Counted from the stretch's first letter, positions 1 to 8,900 are shown. The stretch: 64,000 bases of DNA from Streptomyces sp. WAC 01529 (GCF_003945545.1 NZ_CP029617.1:6413001-6477000); one strand, 5' to 3'. Numbers and translations: made by a program. The notes: a model not told the origin generated them from the letters alone.

Positions 1-14
1 GGAGGCGGCGGCGC

Positions 15-695
15 TCACCGCGTCCCCTTCCCCGCGCCCGGCTTTCCGTCGCTCAGCTTTCCGTTGCCCGGCTTTCCGTCATCCGGCCTGATCCGCATCC
101 GCCGGGGCCGCGCGTCGCCCGGCTCGCCGTCGATACCGCGTACGACGACCGCGCCCTCGGTGACCGGCGGCGCCACGTCGTACACCGGCGAGACCGGGAA
201 CGGCACGGTGATCACCACGTCCAGGGACGGCTTCAGCTCACCGCCGAGCGCCGACCAGATGTCGGCGATGGACCGGGACTCGGGCGGCGGCACCGCGACG
301 CCCAGCGGCAGCGGCACCCCCAGCGCGGCGAGCGCGGCCGGCAGCCGGTCCGGCGGCAGCAGTTCGTGGGCGAGCAGGGTGCCGAGGGCCGCCGACAGGA
401 GCCGGTGCTCGTCCTCCGGGCGGTTGGTCCAGGCGGTCAGCAGGTACGAGAGCCGGAACCAGCGGGGCGGCTGGCGCCTGCGCAGCACCACGCCGTCCGG
501 ACCTCGCTCCGCGTACGCGCCGCGCTCGCGGCGGGCCACGTCCTCGCGGATGTCGTACAGGTACGAGTTGAGGGTGGGCGCGTTGCGGCGCGCCGCCCAG
601 TCGCGGTTGGGGGCCTCGAAGACGACGTCGCCGGTCCCCTCGGGGAGCGCTTCGCGCAGCAACCGCCGCAGCGCCTCGTCCACTTCGTGGATCAC
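15..695 (-). CDS. DUF4255 (Pvc16-like) protein, probable contractile injection system component
   Basis: A 226-residue protein. The start is the GTG at 693-695, giving VIHEVDEALRRLL; a GGGGGCG stretch lies a few bases upstream. The central part (NRDWAARRNAPTLNSYLYDI, then RWFRLSYLLTAWTNRPEDEHRLLSAAL) is the signature of the DUF4255/Pvc16 family. In that family the proteins are found in phage-tail-like contractile injection systems and are thought to cap or terminate the tube-sheath. The tail ends in a low-complexity GKPGNGKLSDGKPGAGK stretch made of repeated GCTTTCCGTC-type units. It follows the LuxR gene by 46 bp on the same strand. The rest of the locus should lie to the left of the window, so the injection-system role is inferred from family only. 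Confidence 0.85.
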   Translation of the reverse strand: MIHEVDEALRRLLREALPEGTGDVVFEAPNRDWAARRNAPTLNSYLYDIREDVARRERGAYAERGPDGVVLRRRQPPRWFRLSYLLTAWTNRPEDEHRLLSAALGTLLAHELLPPDRLPAALAALGVPLPLGVAVPPPESRSIADIWSALGGELKPSLDVVITVPFPVSPVYDVAPPVTEGAVVVRGIDGEPGDARPRRMRIRPDDGKPGNGKLSDGKPGAGKGTR

Positions 696-741
696 GTCGA
701 CGCCCCCGGCCCGTGGGGTCGGAGGCGGTGGCTCGGCTGCA

Positions 742-1428
742 TCAGATGTACCCCTCCCGCAGCGCGTACGCGACGGCATGTGCGCGGTTCTGCAGCTGCA
801 GGCGCGTCATCAGCGCGTGCAGGACGTTCTTGACGGTGCGTTCGGAGTAGGCGAGCTTCTCCGAGATCTGCTTGGTGTCCAGGCCCTCCGCGATCAGCCG
901 CACCACGTCGACCTCGCGGGGCGCCATGCCCAGCGTCGGCACGAGCGCGCCGCCGGCGGACGGCGAGCCGTCGAGCGCCGAGAGCCGCAGCCGCCCCAGC
1001 TGGGTCATGAGCCGGTTGATGAGATCGGGCGGCAGCTCCCCTTCCCCCCGCGCCGCGCTGTGCACGGCGCGCAGCAACTTCTGCGGGGTCGCCTGGTGCC
1101 GCCAGAGGATGGCCCGTACGCCACACTCGACGACCGCGAGCAGCTCCGGCTCGCGCAGCTCGCTCGCGATCAGCACGACGCGCTGCTCGGCGGACCTGGC
1201 GAGGCGGCGCAGTTCGGTGCCCGCGAGGTCGTCGAGCCGGTCGACGAGCATGACGGCGACCCGCTCCGGTGGCGGCGCCGCCGTGTGCGTGGTCCTGGCC
1301 GGCTGCGAGAGGTCTCCGGCACGGTCCACCAGCTCGACGCTGGGCTGGTGCTGGAGGTGACTGATCACCCCGGCCCGGCTGAGGGGGTCGGTGGCGTGCA
1401 CGGCCACCGGTATGCGTGTATCCGACAC
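742..1428 (-). CDS. LuxR-family (NarL/FixJ-like) response regulator
   Basis: A 228-residue regulator. The GTG start at 1426-1428 has an AGGGA ribosome site about 7 bases upstream. The N-terminal half (residues about 1-130) looks like a receiver fold (VAVHATDPLSRAGV, then VAVMLVDRLDD), but the usual acidic pair at the first strand is incomplete, so phosphorylation is doubtful. The C-terminal 65 residues are a clear LuxR helix-turn-helix (MAPREVDVVRLIAEGLDTKQ, then ISEKLAYSERTVKNVLHALM). It is immediately upstream of the DUF4255 gene on the same strand. LuxR regulators are known neighbours of Streptomyces contractile injection loci, so it may control that locus. The target is inferred. Confidence 0.85.
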   Translation of the reverse strand: MSDTRIPVAVHATDPLSRAGVISHLQHQPSVELVDRAGDLSQPARTTHTAAPPPERVAVMLVDRLDDLAGTELRRLARSAEQRVVLIASELREPELLAVVECGVRAILWRHQATPQKLLRAVHSAARGEGELPPDLINRLMTQLGRLRLSALDGSPSAGGALVPTLGMAPREVDVVRLIAEGLDTKQISEKLAYSERTVKNVLHALMTRLQLQNRAHAVAYALREGYI

Positions 1429-1579
1429 TGGTTGTTCCCTGTCTTCCCCCGAGTAGCGACGGGCACAGGGTGATCGGAACCAATCAACAAACGATTGCCG
1501 ATGGATCAACGCGGACGTTTACGGACGTGAGCGGACGCGAGGGGATACGTAAGCGGACACGTGAGCCGGACGTCAAGGG

Positions 1580-2182
1580 TCACGAGGCCGGGGGCGGGTA
1601 CGGGGCTCCGCTCAGCAGCCGGGCGAGGTGGACGGTGTTCGCCGCGAGGGCCCGGGTGGTGTCGGCGACGGCGTCGGGGGTCTTGTCGAGATCCTGGTAG
1701 TCGGTGCCCTGCTGGGCCTCGCCCACCCAGTAGGTGACGGCTCCCGGCGCGAGGCTGAAGCCGATGTCGTTGAGACCCTGGAAGACGTCGGCGCTCACCT
1801 TGTGCGCGCCGTCCTCGTTGCCCACCACCGCCACGGCCGCCACCTTCCCGTGGATCAGCGGGCGGCCCTCGTCGTCGGTCTCGGACTCGGCGTTGAGCCG
1901 CTCCATGACGCGCTGGCAGATGCTCGAAGGGTGGCCGAGCCAGATCGGCGTGGCGATCAGCAGGATGTCCGCCGCCAGGACCTTCTCGCGCAGCGCGGGC
2001 CAGGCGTCCCCGTCGCCCAGGTCGGTCGAGATGCCGGACTTCACGTCGTGGTCGGCGACGCGCACGGACTCCACGCTCACCTCCAGCTTCTCCAGCTCGG
2101 CCAGCACCTGCCCGGCGAGCAGCTCACTGCTGGAGGGCGAGGGGGAGGGGGAGAGGGTGCAGACAAGTGCCAGGGCGCGCAC
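1580..2182 (-). CDS. Flavodoxin-family / NAD(P)H-dependent FMN reductase-like protein
   Basis: A 200-residue protein. It opens with a strand-loop (MRALALVCTLSPSPSPSSSE) typical of the FMN phosphate-binding loop of flavodoxin-like oxidoreductases. ADILLIATPIWLGHPSSICQ is the family's second flavin-contacting loop, and AAVAVVGNEDGAHKV the third. The likely role is NAD(P)H-dependent reduction of FMN, quinones or azo compounds in the cytosol. It is monocistronic. An inverted repeat at 2235-2251 lies about 50 bp upstream of the start and may be its operator. The exact substrate cannot be told from the sequence. Confidence 0.85.
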   Translation of the reverse strand: MRALALVCTLSPSPSPSSSELLAGQVLAELEKLEVSVESVRVADHDVKSGISTDLGDGDAWPALREKVLAADILLIATPIWLGHPSSICQRVMERLNAESETDDEGRPLIHGKVAAVAVVGNEDGAHKVSADVFQGLNDIGFSLAPGAVTYWVGEAQQGTDYQDLDKTPDAVADTTRALAANTVHLARLLSGAPYPPPAS

Positions 2183-2234
2183 GGGGACTCCTTCATGGGA
2201 CGGATACGTTGAGAGGCCTCCAGTTACCTGATCG

Positions 2235-2251
2235 TCATGTACGAAACATGA
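2235..2251. promoter_or_regulatory. Inverted repeat upstream of the flavodoxin-family reductase
   Basis: TCATGT-ACGAA-ACATGA has perfect 6-bp arms and lies 53 bp upstream of the reductase start, in a 181-bp gap with no other visible gene. The placement fits a small repressor of the MarR/HxlR or TetR type, but no such gene is adjacent. Confidence 0.35.
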
Positions 2252-2363
2252 CCGCGCATGCCGGCGAGGGGCATCCGCACGGTCCGGGGGGCCGGGGGCC
2301 GGGGCCCGGAGACGGCGGCCCGGACCGCGCCCCGCATGCGCGCACCGCCTCCGGGTCCGCCTC

Positions 2364-2996
2364 CTACTGGACGGCGGCCCGCACGAGGACCTGTTCCGTC
2401 TCGGAGGGGAAGAACCCGGTGATCCCCAGCATCAGACGCAGCGCGGTGGTCACGCGCGGAGGCAGCGGCCGCGGCAGGCCCGCCGGGGCGAAGGCGGCGC
2501 CGGACGTTTCGGCCCGCGCCACGTCCAGCTCGTGCTGCGCACGCTGTGCCTCGCCGTTGCGGATGTGCAGAAGCGCGCGCCGGACACCACCCGAGGCGTG
2601 CTCGGAGACCTTGAGCAGCACGTCGATGCCGGTCGCGGTCGGGTCGGGGCCTTGCGGGGGGATGCCCGTCGCGAATCCGCCGGCGATGGATCCGGCGGTC
2701 GGGGGTCCGGCGACCGGGGACCCGGTGGTCATGGATCCGATCGCCGCGGACCCGGCGGTCGCAGACCTGGCCGTCACGGATCCACCGGTCACAGAGCCTG
2801 CCGTCCCCGCACCGGACGCACCGGACGCCCCGGCGCCAGCCGGCACCGACTCGGCCATCCCCGCACCAGTCACCCCCGCACCAGCCGGCACGGCCCCCGC
2901 GGCGGCGCACTCCACCGCGGCCACCCGCAGGTGGGTGCTCGCCTTGTCCAGGATCTTGACGATCGCACACAACCGTCCTATGTCGAACGACGTCAT
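2364..2996 (-). CDS. Hypothetical protein with a pentapeptide-repeat linker
   Basis: A 210-residue protein I do not recognise. The ATG at 2994-2996 has AGAGGAG about 7 bases upstream. Residues 1-33 form a helical segment (MTSFDIGRLCAIVKILDKAS, then THLRVAAVECAA). Residues about 34-112 are Gly/Ala/Ser/Thr-rich, with nine five-residue units of the type x-T-A-G-S (residues 64-108). The last 95 residues are again helical and charged (DVLLKVSEHASGGVRRALLH, then IRNGEAQRAQHELDVARAE). There is no signal peptide or membrane segment. Coding is supported by the ribosome site and by GC3 bias. The repeat region suggests a flexible linker whose length may vary between strains. Confidence 0.7.
   Translation of the reverse strand: MTSFDIGRLCAIVKILDKASTHLRVAAVECAAAGAVPAGAGVTGAGMAESVPAGAGASGASGAGTAGSVTGGSVTARSATAGSAAIGSMTTGSPVAGPPTAGSIAGGFATGIPPQGPDPTATGIDVLLKVSEHASGGVRRALLHIRNGEAQRAQHELDVARAETSGAAFAPAGLPRPLPPRVTTALRLMLGITGFFPSETEQVLVRAAVQ
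2673..2807 (-). repeat. Nine imperfect 15-bp tandem repeats in coding sequence
   Basis: The DNA encodes nine consecutive pentapeptides (TAGS, TGGS, TARS, TAGS, AIGS, TTGS, VAGP, TAGS, AGGF cores), so the 15-bp period is kept in frame. GGATCC and GACCC motifs recur at this spacing. Confidence 0.7.
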
Positions 2997-3404
2997 ACGA
3001 TCACTCCTCTGCGATGCCGCGCGTTCGAGCACGCGCGCGAGTAGGACTGCCAACAGGCGTATCACCGGCGTGCGCGCCGACCGAACCCCTCCGAGGGAGC
3101 GCACACGGCGCGCAGAGAGGAAAAGGCGCCAGCACATCGGCCCGTCCTTCCGCCGGGGGGCGCACGCCGAGTGGCGGGCGGAGCCGGATTTCCAGTGGCC
3201 CTCCACCCCCGCCCTGACGAGGGAAAATTCCCGGGTGCGCCCGCGGCGGGGGCGGTACGTTGAGGGGGCGCGCCGGGGATGGGGGCGCCGCGCGGACGGG
3301 TGACCGAGGCGCGGCGCGCGTACCGCCGCGAGCCCGGACAAGGGCCCGCGGCCGAGTCTCCGGGGCGCACCTCCACTCAGACCCCGTTTCGAGGCCAACC
3401 CACC
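2997..3404. other. Intergenic region between divergent genes, no gene seen
   Basis: About 408 bp lie between the hypothetical gene (leftward) and hen1 (rightward). Short open frames here lack ribosome sites and family features. It must carry the promoters for both directions, but no convincing operator or RNA structure was recognised. Confidence 0.5.
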
Positions 3405-4961
3405 GTGTTCCTGACGATCACCACCACCGGCACCCCTGAACGCCCCGCGACCGACCTCGGGTTCCTGCTGCACAAGCATCCCGGGAAGACGCAGGAGTTC
3501 TCCACCTCCTACGGCACCGCGCACGTCCTCTACCCCGAGGCGAGCGCGGAGCGCTGTACGGCCGCGCTGCTCCTGGAGGTGGACCCCGTCGCGCTCGTAC
3601 GGCGCGGCAAGGGCAAGGGACGCGGCGGCGCGCCCGACGCGGCGCTCGCGCAGTACGTGAACGACCGGCCCTACGCCGCCTCGTCGCTGCTCGCCGTGGC
3701 GCTGAGCGCGGTGTTCTCCAGCGCGATGCGCGGCGTGTGCGCCGCGCGTCCCGAGCGGGCCGCGCAGCCGCTGCCCCTGCGCGTCGAGGTCCCCGCGCTG
3801 CCCGCACGCGGCGGCGCCGAGCTGGTGCGGGCGCTGTTCGAGCCGCTGGGCTGGACGGTGACGGCGACGCCGGTCCCGCTGGACGAGCGGTTTCCCGAGT
3901 GGGGCGATTCGCGGTACGTCAGCCTCGTACTCGACGTGCCCGAAGGGAAGTTGACCCTGGGTGAGGCGCTGCGGCACCTGTACGTGCTGCTGCCCGTCCT
4001 CGACGACGCCAAGCACTACTGGGTGTCGCCGGACGAGGTCGACAAGCTGCTGCGGGCCGGTGAGGGCTGGCTCGCGGACCACCCGGAGCAGCAGGTCATC
4101 ACCAGCCGCTACCTCGCGCGGCGCTGGTCCCTGACCCGTGAGGCGAGGGAGCGCCTTGAACTGGTGCGGCTCGCCGACGTGGACGACACGGACGTCGCGG
4201 AGATCGACAACGCCGTCGACGAGGACTCCGCCGCCCCCGGTGAGGAGTCCGCCCCCGATCTCGAAGAGGCCGAGGGAAAGCCCGTACCGCTCGCCGTGCG
4301 GCGCCGCGAGGCGATCCTGGCGGCGCTCACCACCGCGGGCGCCGGGCGCGTCCTCGATCTCGGCTGCGGTGAGGGCCATTTGGTGCAGGCGCTGCTCAAG
4401 GACACTCGGTTCACCGAGATCGTCGGCGTCGATGTGTCCATGCGCGCGCTGACCGTCGCCTCGCGGCGGTTGAAGCTGGACCGCATGGGCGAGCGCCAGG
4501 CGGAGCGCGTCAAGCTCTTCCAGGGCTCGCTGGCCTACACCGACAAGCGGCTCAAGGGGTACGACGCGGCGGTGCTCAGCGAGGTCATCGAACACCTCGA
4601 CGTGGAGCGGCTGCCCGCCCTGGAGTACGCGGTGTTCGGTTCCGCGCGGCCCCGCACGGTCCTGGTGACCACGCCGAACGTCGAGTACAACGTCCGCTGG
4701 GAAACGCTCCCCGCCGGGCACGTGCGCCACCGCGACCACCGCTTCGAGTGGACGCGCGAGGAGTTCGGGGCGTGGGCCCGCCAGGTGGCCGAACGGCACG
4801 GGTACGACGTGGATTTGGTGCCGGTGGGCGACGACGACCCCGAGGTGGGGCCGCCGACCCAGATGGCGGTCTTCACGCAGACAGAGCAGCAGACGCAGCA
4901 CACGAAGAACACACAGCACACACAGCACGCGAAGAACGCGAAGGAGGTGCGGGCGGCATGA
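3405..4961 (+). CDS. hen1: Hen1, 3'-terminal RNA ribose 2'-O-methyltransferase
   Basis: A 518-residue protein starting at GTG 3405 (VFLTITTTG). Bacterial Hen1 marks repaired RNA by 2'-O-methylating the 3'-terminal nucleotide at the cleavage site before Pnkp seals it, so the same ribotoxin cannot cut again. The N-terminal half (about 1-250) is the bacterial-specific Hen1_L region that activates Pnkp ligation (TDLGFLLHKHPGKTQEFSTS; DDAKHYWVSPDEVDKLLRAG). The C-terminal half is the methyltransferase, with SAM motif VLDLGCGEGHLVQAL and the metal-site region EVIEHLD...LEYAVF followed by TTPNVEYN and HRDHRFEWTREEF. The extreme tail is a low-complexity Q/T/H/N/K stretch. The stop overlaps the pnkp start (ATGA), so the two are translationally coupled. 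Confidence 0.95.
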   Translation: MFLTITTTGTPERPATDLGFLLHKHPGKTQEFSTSYGTAHVLYPEASAERCTAALLLEVDPVALVRRGKGKGRGGAPDAALAQYVNDRPYAASSLLAVALSAVFSSAMRGVCAARPERAAQPLPLRVEVPALPARGGAELVRALFEPLGWTVTATPVPLDERFPEWGDSRYVSLVLDVPEGKLTLGEALRHLYVLLPVLDDAKHYWVSPDEVDKLLRAGEGWLADHPEQQVITSRYLARRWSLTREARERLELVRLADVDDTDVAEIDNAVDEDSAAPGEESAPDLEEAEGKPVPLAVRRREAILAALTTAGAGRVLDLGCGEGHLVQALLKDTRFTEIVGVDVSMRALTVASRRLKLDRMGERQAERVKLFQGSLAYTDKRLKGYDAAVLSEVIEHLDVERLPALEYAVFGSARPRTVLVTTPNVEYNVRWETLPAGHVRHRDHRFEWTREEFGAWARQVAERHGYDVDLVPVGDDDPEVGPPTQMAVFTQTEQQTQHTKNTQHTQHAKNAKEVRAA

Positions 4962-7561
4962 CCGACGACACCAGCACCGGCAACACCAACAACACCGGCG
5001 CCAACGCCGGCACCAACATCGAAGCCCCCAAGCCCGCCCGCCGGCTCCCCGTCACCGACCTCTCCCTCGTCGTCCTCATCGGCGCCACCGGCTCCGGCAA
5101 GTCCACCTTCGGGCGGCGGCACTTCAAGCCCACCGAGGTGATCTCCAGCGACTTCTGCCGCGGCCTCGTCGCCGACGACGAGAACGACCAGAGTGCGAGC
5201 GGTGACGCCTTCGACGTACTGCACTACATCGCGGGCAAGCGCCTGGCCGCGGGCCGGCGCACCGTCGTCGACGCGACGAACGTACAGAGCGAGAGCCGTA
5301 AGCAGCTGGTCGAACTGGCCCGCAAGCACGACGTGCTGCCCATCGCCATCGTGCTCGACGTGCCCGAAGAGGTCTGTGCCGCCCGCAACGCCACCCGCGC
5401 GGACCGGGCGGGCGTGCCGCGCCGCGTCATCCAGCGCCACCAGCGCGAACTGCGCCGCTCCCTGCGGCACTTGGAACGCGAGGGATTCCGGAAGGTGCAC
5501 GTCCTGCGGGGCGTGACGGAGGTCGACGGCGCCGAGATCGTCACCGAGAAGCGTTACAACGACCTCACCCACCTCACCGGCCCCTTCGACATCATCGGCG
5601 ACATCCACGGCTGCGCCGCCGAGCTGGAGACCCTGCTCGGCAAGCTCGGTTACGTCGACGGGACGCACCCCGAAGGGCGTACGGCCGTCTTCGTCGGCGA
5701 CCTCGTCGACCGCGGCCCGGACACCCCGGGCGTGCTGCGCCGCGTCATGGCGATGGTCGCCGCGGGCACCGCGCTGTGCGTGCCCGGCAACCACGAGAAC
5801 AAGCTCGGCCGCTACCTCAAGGGCCGCGGCGTCCAGCACACCCACGGACTCGCCGAGACCGTCGAGCAGTTGGAGCGGGAGAGCGAGGAATTCCGCGCCC
5901 AGGTACGGGAGTTCGTGGACGGTCTCGTCTCGCACTACGTCCTGGACGGCGGCAAGCTGGTCGTCTGCCACGCCGGTCTGCCCGAGAAGTACCACGGGCG
6001 CACCTCCGGCCGGGTCCGCTCGCACGCGCTGTACGGCGACACGACCGGCGAGACCGACGAGTTCGGCCTGCCGGTGCGCTACCCGTGGGCGGAGGAGTAC
6101 CGCGGCAAGGCGGCCGTCGTCTACGGCCACACGCCCGTGCCCACCGCGACCTGGCTGAACAACACCATCTGCCTGGACACCGGCGCCGTCTTCGGCGGCA
6201 AGCTGACCGCGCTGCGCTGGCCGGAGCGCGAACTCGTCGACGTACCCGCCGAGCAGGTCTGGTACGAGCCCGCCAAGCCGCTGCGCACCGAGGCGCCGGG
6301 CGGCCACGACGGACGCCCGCTCGACCTGAACGACGTGCACGGGCGCCGCGTGGTGGAGACCCGGCACGCCGGCCGCGTCGCCGTGCGCGAGGAGAACGCG
6401 GCGGCGGCCCTCGAGGTCATGAGCCGCTTCGCCGTCGACCCGCGCCTGCTGCCGTACCTGCCGCCGACCATGGCCCCCACCGCCACATCCCGGCGCGAGG
6501 GCTACTTGGAGCACCCGGCCGAGGCCTTCGCCTTGTACGCGCAGGACGGCGTCGCCCGCGTGGTGTGCGAGGAGAAGCACATGGGCTCGCGCGCGGTGGC
6601 CCTGGTCTGCCGCGACGCGGCCGTCGCCCGCGAGCGCTTCGGCGTCGAGGAGGGCCCGACCGGCTCCCTCTACACCCGCACGGGCCGCCCCTTCTTCAGC
6701 GACCCGTCCGTGACCGAGGAGATACTCGCCCGCCTGCGCGCCGCCGTCACCGAGGCGGGCCTGTGGGAGGCGCTGGAGACGGACTGGCTGCTGCTCGACG
6801 CCGAGCTGATGCCATGGTCCCTGAAGGCCTCCGGCCTGCTCCGCACGCAGTACGCGGCCGTCGGCGCCGCCTCCGGGGCCGTCTTCCCCGGCGCTCTGGC
6901 CGCCCTGGAGGCCGCGGTGGCACGTGGCGTCGATGCGGGCGCACTGCTCGCGAGGCAGCGCGAACGGGCCGCGGACGCCGCCGCGTTCACCGACGCCTAC
7001 CGCCGCTACTGCTGGACCACCGAGGGCCTGGAGGGCGTACGGCTCGCGCCCTTCCAGATCCTCGCCGTCCAGGGCCGCAGCCTCGCCGCGCTCCCGCACG
7101 ACGAACAACTCGCCCTGATCGACCGCATGGTGGAGCACGACGGGAGCGGCCTGCTCCAGACCACCCGCCGCCTCTACGTCGACACCGGCGACGAGGCGTC
7201 CGTGCGGGCAGGCGTCGACTGGTGGCTGGAGATGACCGGCCGCGGCGGCGAGGGCATGGTCGTCAAGCCGATCCAGGCCCTGGTCGGAAACGGCCGGGGG
7301 CGGCTCGTCCAGCCCGGCATCAAGTGCCGCGGCCGCGAGTACCTGCGGATCATCTACGGCCCGGAGTACACGCGCCCGGAGAACCTGGAGAAGCTGCGGG
7401 ACCGCTCCCTCGGCCACAAGCGCTCGCTCGCCACCCGTGAGTACGCGCTCGGCCTGGAGGCGCTCGACCGCCTCGCGGAGGGCGAGCCGCTGTGGCGCGT
7501 CCACGAGCCGGTCTTCGCCGTCCTGGCCCTGGAGTCGGAGCCGGTGGACCCGCGGCTCTGA
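4958..7561 (+). CDS. pnkp: Pnkp, polynucleotide kinase-phosphatase-ligase (RNA repair)
   Basis: An 867-residue three-domain enzyme that heals and seals broken RNA together with Hen1. In order: a P-loop 5'-kinase (about 30-190; GATGSGKST, then a NATRADRAGVPRRVI lid); a metallophosphoesterase 2',3'-phosphatase (about 200-480; DIIGDIHGC, GDLVDRGPDTPG, GNHENK, VYGHTPV); and a C-terminal adenylyltransferase (about 500-867) with the lysine nucleophile in CEEKHMGSRAV and a downstream GGEGMVVKP motif. Length and order match the Clostridium thermocellum type. The ATG at 4958 overlaps the hen1 stop, and AAGGAGG lies about 11 bases upstream inside hen1. A Thr/Asn-rich N-terminal extension (residues 1-26) precedes the kinase. 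Confidence 0.95.
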   Translation: MTDDTSTGNTNNTGANAGTNIEAPKPARRLPVTDLSLVVLIGATGSGKSTFGRRHFKPTEVISSDFCRGLVADDENDQSASGDAFDVLHYIAGKRLAAGRRTVVDATNVQSESRKQLVELARKHDVLPIAIVLDVPEEVCAARNATRADRAGVPRRVIQRHQRELRRSLRHLEREGFRKVHVLRGVTEVDGAEIVTEKRYNDLTHLTGPFDIIGDIHGCAAELETLLGKLGYVDGTHPEGRTAVFVGDLVDRGPDTPGVLRRVMAMVAAGTALCVPGNHENKLGRYLKGRGVQHTHGLAETVEQLERESEEFRAQVREFVDGLVSHYVLDGGKLVVCHAGLPEKYHGRTSGRVRSHALYGDTTGETDEFGLPVRYPWAEEYRGKAAVVYGHTPVPTATWLNNTICLDTGAVFGGKLTALRWPERELVDVPAEQVWYEPAKPLRTEAPGGHDGRPLDLNDVHGRRVVETRHAGRVAVREENAAAALEVMSRFAVDPRLLPYLPPTMAPTATSRREGYLEHPAEAFALYAQDGVARVVCEEKHMGSRAVALVCRDAAVARERFGVEEGPTGSLYTRTGRPFFSDPSVTEEILARLRAAVTEAGLWEALETDWLLLDAELMPWSLKASGLLRTQYAAVGAASGAVFPGALAALEAAVARGVDAGALLARQRERAADAAAFTDAYRRYCWTTEGLEGVRLAPFQILAVQGRSLAALPHDEQLALIDRMVEHDGSGLLQTTRRLYVDTGDEASVRAGVDWWLEMTGRGGEGMVVKPIQALVGNGRGRLVQPGIKCRGREYLRIIYGPEYTRPENLEKLRDRSLGHKRSLATREYALGLEALDRLAEGEPLWRVHEPVFAVLALESEPVDPRL

Positions 7562-7585
7562 CACCGGAGCCGTGAACACCTGAGC

Positions 7586-7616
7586 CAGATGCGTCATCGG
7601 GATCAGATGCGCCATC
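7586..7616. repeat. Direct repeat upstream of the arginine deiminase gene
   Basis: CAGATGCGYCATC occurs twice (7586-7598 and 7604-7616), offset by 18 bp, 52 bp before the deiminase start. It may be a regulator-binding site or chance; no matching sites were recognised elsewhere in the window. Confidence 0.3.
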
Positions 7617-7667
7617 AGGTGCCGCGTTGACCGCGCGTAGGCCGTCCGGCCGGGGAAAGATGGACCC

Positions 7668-8900
7668 ATGGGATTCCATGTCGACTCCGAGGCCGGGCGG
7701 CTGCGCCGCGTCATACTGCACCGCCCTGATCTTGAGCTCAAGCGGCTGACTCCGAGCAACAAGGACACTCTGCTCTTCGATGACGTCCTGTGGGTGCGCA
7801 GGGCCCGCCAGGAGCACGACGGCTTCGCGGACGTGCTGCGCGACCGGGGCGTCGCCGTGCACCTCTTCGGCGATCTGCTGACCGAGACCCTGGACGAGCC
7901 GGCGGCCCGCCTCCTCGTCCTGGACCGCGTCTTCGACGAGAAGGAGTACGGGCCGCTCGCCACGGACCACCTGCGGGCCGCCTTCGAGACGCTGCCCTCC
8001 GCCGAACTGGCCGAGGCGCTGGTCGGCGGCATGACGAAGCGGGAATTCCTGGAGCGCCACGCCGAACCGACGTCCGTGCGCTTCCACTGCATGGACCTGG
8101 ATGACTTCTTGCTCGGCCCGCTGCCCAACCACCTCTTCACCCGCGACACCTCCGCCTGGATCTACGACGGCGTCTCCATCAACGCGATGCGCTGGCCCGC
8201 CCGGCAGCGCGAGACCGTGCACTTCGAGGCGATCTACCGCCACCACCCGCTGTTCCGGGACGGAGACTTCAACATCTGGTCGGAGGGCCAGGCGGACTAC
8301 CCCTCGACGATCGAGGGCGGCGATGTCCTGGTCATCGGCAAGGGCGCGGTGCTCATCGGGATGAGCGAGCGCACCACCCCGCAGGCCGTCGAGATGCTCG
8401 CGCACAAACTGTTCGCGGCGGGCTCCGCGCAGACGATCGTGGCCCTCGACATGCCGAAGCGGCGTGCGTTCATGCACCTCGACACGGTCATGACGATGGT
8501 CGACGGCGACACCTTCACGCAGTACGCGGGCCTTGGCATGCTCCGCTCGTACACCATCGAACCGGGCGTCGGCGACCGGGAGTTGAAGGTCACCGACTAT
8601 CCGCCGGAGAACATGCACCGGGCCATCGCGGCCGCGCTCGGGCTTGACTCGATCCGGGTGCTCACGGCCACGCAGGACGTGCACGCGGCCGAGCGGGAGC
8701 AGTGGGACGACGGCTGCAACGTCCTCGCGGTCGAGCCGGGTGTGGTGGTCGCGTACGAGAGGAACGTGACGACCAACACGTATCTGCGCAAGCAGGGCAT
8801 CGAGGTGATCGAGATCCTGGGGAGCGAGCTGGGGCGCGGCCGGGGCGGGCCGCGGTGCATGAGCTGCCCGGTGGAGCGGGAGGCGGTGCCGGGGGGGTAG
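7668..8900 (+). CDS. arcA: Arginine deiminase
   Basis: A 410-residue cytosolic enzyme hydrolysing L-arginine to citrulline and ammonia. The guanidine-modifying signature is complete: HRPDLELKRLTPSN near the N-terminus, FTRDTSAW with the catalytic Asp, EGGDVLVIGKG and MSERTT, HLDTVMTMVD with the catalytic His, and the nucleophilic Cys near the C-terminus in GGPRCMSCPV. The length is normal for bacterial ArcA. The partner genes of the classic pathway (arcB ornithine carbamoyltransferase, arcC carbamate kinase, arcD antiporter) are absent nearby, so it probably works alone in arginine turnover or acid response. It stands alone, convergent with the next gene. Confidence 0.95.
   Translation: MGFHVDSEAGRLRRVILHRPDLELKRLTPSNKDTLLFDDVLWVRRARQEHDGFADVLRDRGVAVHLFGDLLTETLDEPAARLLVLDRVFDEKEYGPLATDHLRAAFETLPSAELAEALVGGMTKREFLERHAEPTSVRFHCMDLDDFLLGPLPNHLFTRDTSAWIYDGVSINAMRWPARQRETVHFEAIYRHHPLFRDGDFNIWSEGQADYPSTIEGGDVLVIGKGAVLIGMSERTTPQAVEMLAHKLFAAGSAQTIVALDMPKRRAFMHLDTVMTMVDGDTFTQYAGLGMLRSYTIEPGVGDRELKVTDYPPENMHRAIAAALGLDSIRVLTATQDVHAAEREQWDDGCNVLAVEPGVVVAYERNVTTNTYLRKQGIEVIEILGSELGRGRGGPRCMSCPVEREAVPGG

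Noticed and set aside
2224..2970. Leftward frame of 248 codons overlapping the repeat protein
   Set aside because: Arg/Gly/Asp-rich shadow in another frame. The 2364-2996 reading has the ribosome site and sensible helices.
4535..8149. Very long leftward open frame (about 1200 codons) opposite hen1-pnkp and arcA
   Set aside because: It is a GC-bias shadow: composition is Ala/Arg/Gly/Val-rich without motifs, and the opposite strand encodes complete, well-known enzymes.
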